From Lachnospira sp. UBA5912 (GTDB lineage: Bacteria > Bacillota > Clostridia > Lachnospirales > Lachnospiraceae): a stretch of 6,102 nt of DNA. How positions within the stretch are numbered: position 1 is the first letter of the stretch; the number at the start of each line of letters is the position of its first letter. Below, piece after piece: positions 5,927 to 6,102 of the stretch. A program made the position numbers and the translations under genes. The notes under the pieces are model-generated. The model made no database searches. It was not told the origin of the DNA and saw nothing but the letters and a program-made list of their open reading frames with translations. The DNA lies in NCBI GenBank assembly GCA_002435585.1, contig DJDY01000209.1, forward strand, positions 2,773 to 8,874, given 5' to 3'.

Positions 5927-6102
5927 ATGAGAGTAATAGCAGGAAAGGCCAAAAGCTTGCCTTTAAAAACACTTGAGGGATTGGATACAAGACCTACTAC
6001 AGATAAGATTAAAGAGACATTGTTTAATATTCTTCAGACTGATATATATGGCTGCCGATTCCTTGATCTGTATTCAGGAAGTGGGGCAATTGGAATTGAG
6101 GC
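5927..6102 (+). CDS. rsmD: 16S rRNA (guanine-966 N2)-methyltransferase RsmD, 3' end outside the window
   Basis: The first 58 codons are present. [15 protein letters not shown] is the typical RsmD opening, [16 protein letters not shown] is its diagnostic second motif, and [15 protein letters not shown] (about residues 44-58) is motif I of the Rossmann-like methyltransferase fold that binds S-adenosylmethionine. The family N2-methylates one guanine of 16S rRNA in the small subunit. ATG 5927 follows GAGG at 5913-5916 with a 10-base spacer. The gene starts 34 bases after gpsA with no convincing terminator or promoter between, so it probably belongs to the same transcript. The motif IV catalytic region lies beyond the edge. 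Confidence 0.95.
   Translation, partial: MRVIAGKAKSLPLKTLEGLDTRPTTDKIKETLFNILQTDIYGCRFLDLYSGSGAIGIE

Overview
The window suggests a low-GC Gram-positive anaerobe of the Clostridia, most plausibly Lachnospiraceae-like. The basis is its A/T-rich composition, strong AGGAGG-type ribosome binding sites, the order der-plsY-gpsA, and an IS200/IS605-type element with a clostridial-looking TnpA/TnpB pair. The genus cannot be fixed from this sequence alone.

Layout. (1) Positions 1-1532 are the right-hand part of an IS200/IS605-family element whose left end lies outside the window. Its Y1 transposase gene (tnpA) is broken twice: the first histidine of the HUH motif is a tyrosine, and a frame-shifting internal deletion separates the body from the tail that carries the catalytic tyrosine. 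Its tnpB (271-1374) looks fully intact: RuvC D184/E268/D351 plus a four-cysteine zinc ribbon. It is followed by a compact run of hairpins that fits an omega/reRNA scaffold ending at the right end near 1532. (2) Positions 1553-1604 form a long, symmetric, bidirectional rho-independent terminator. It begins just past the presumptive TnpB guide region and also serves the convergent minus-strand gene. (3) Positions 1650-2495 (minus strand) encode an unrecognised secreted, C-terminally membrane-anchored protein. (4) Positions 2496-2730 are a divergent intergenic region with a promoter candidate on each strand and a 10-bp-arm inverted repeat. (5) From 2731 to the window end lies a plus-strand housekeeping cluster: der (EngA GTPase), plsY (overlapping der by one base), a 151-base gap, gpsA, and the start of rsmD, cut off by the window edge.

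How the genes work together. GpsA makes sn-glycerol-3-phosphate and PlsY acylates it, the entry to phospholipid synthesis. Der and RsmD both serve the ribosome (50S maturation and 16S rRNA methylation). The cluster therefore links membrane and ribosome production.

The two observations most worth following are: (a) a transposase-dead element that keeps an apparently functional TnpB-omegaRNA module, with its guide abutting a host terminator; and (b) the plsY-gpsA gap, which folds on paper into a closed three-helix structure with a possible pseudoknot ending a few bases before the gpsA ribosome binding site. That makes it a candidate cis-regulatory RNA that I cannot match to a known class.
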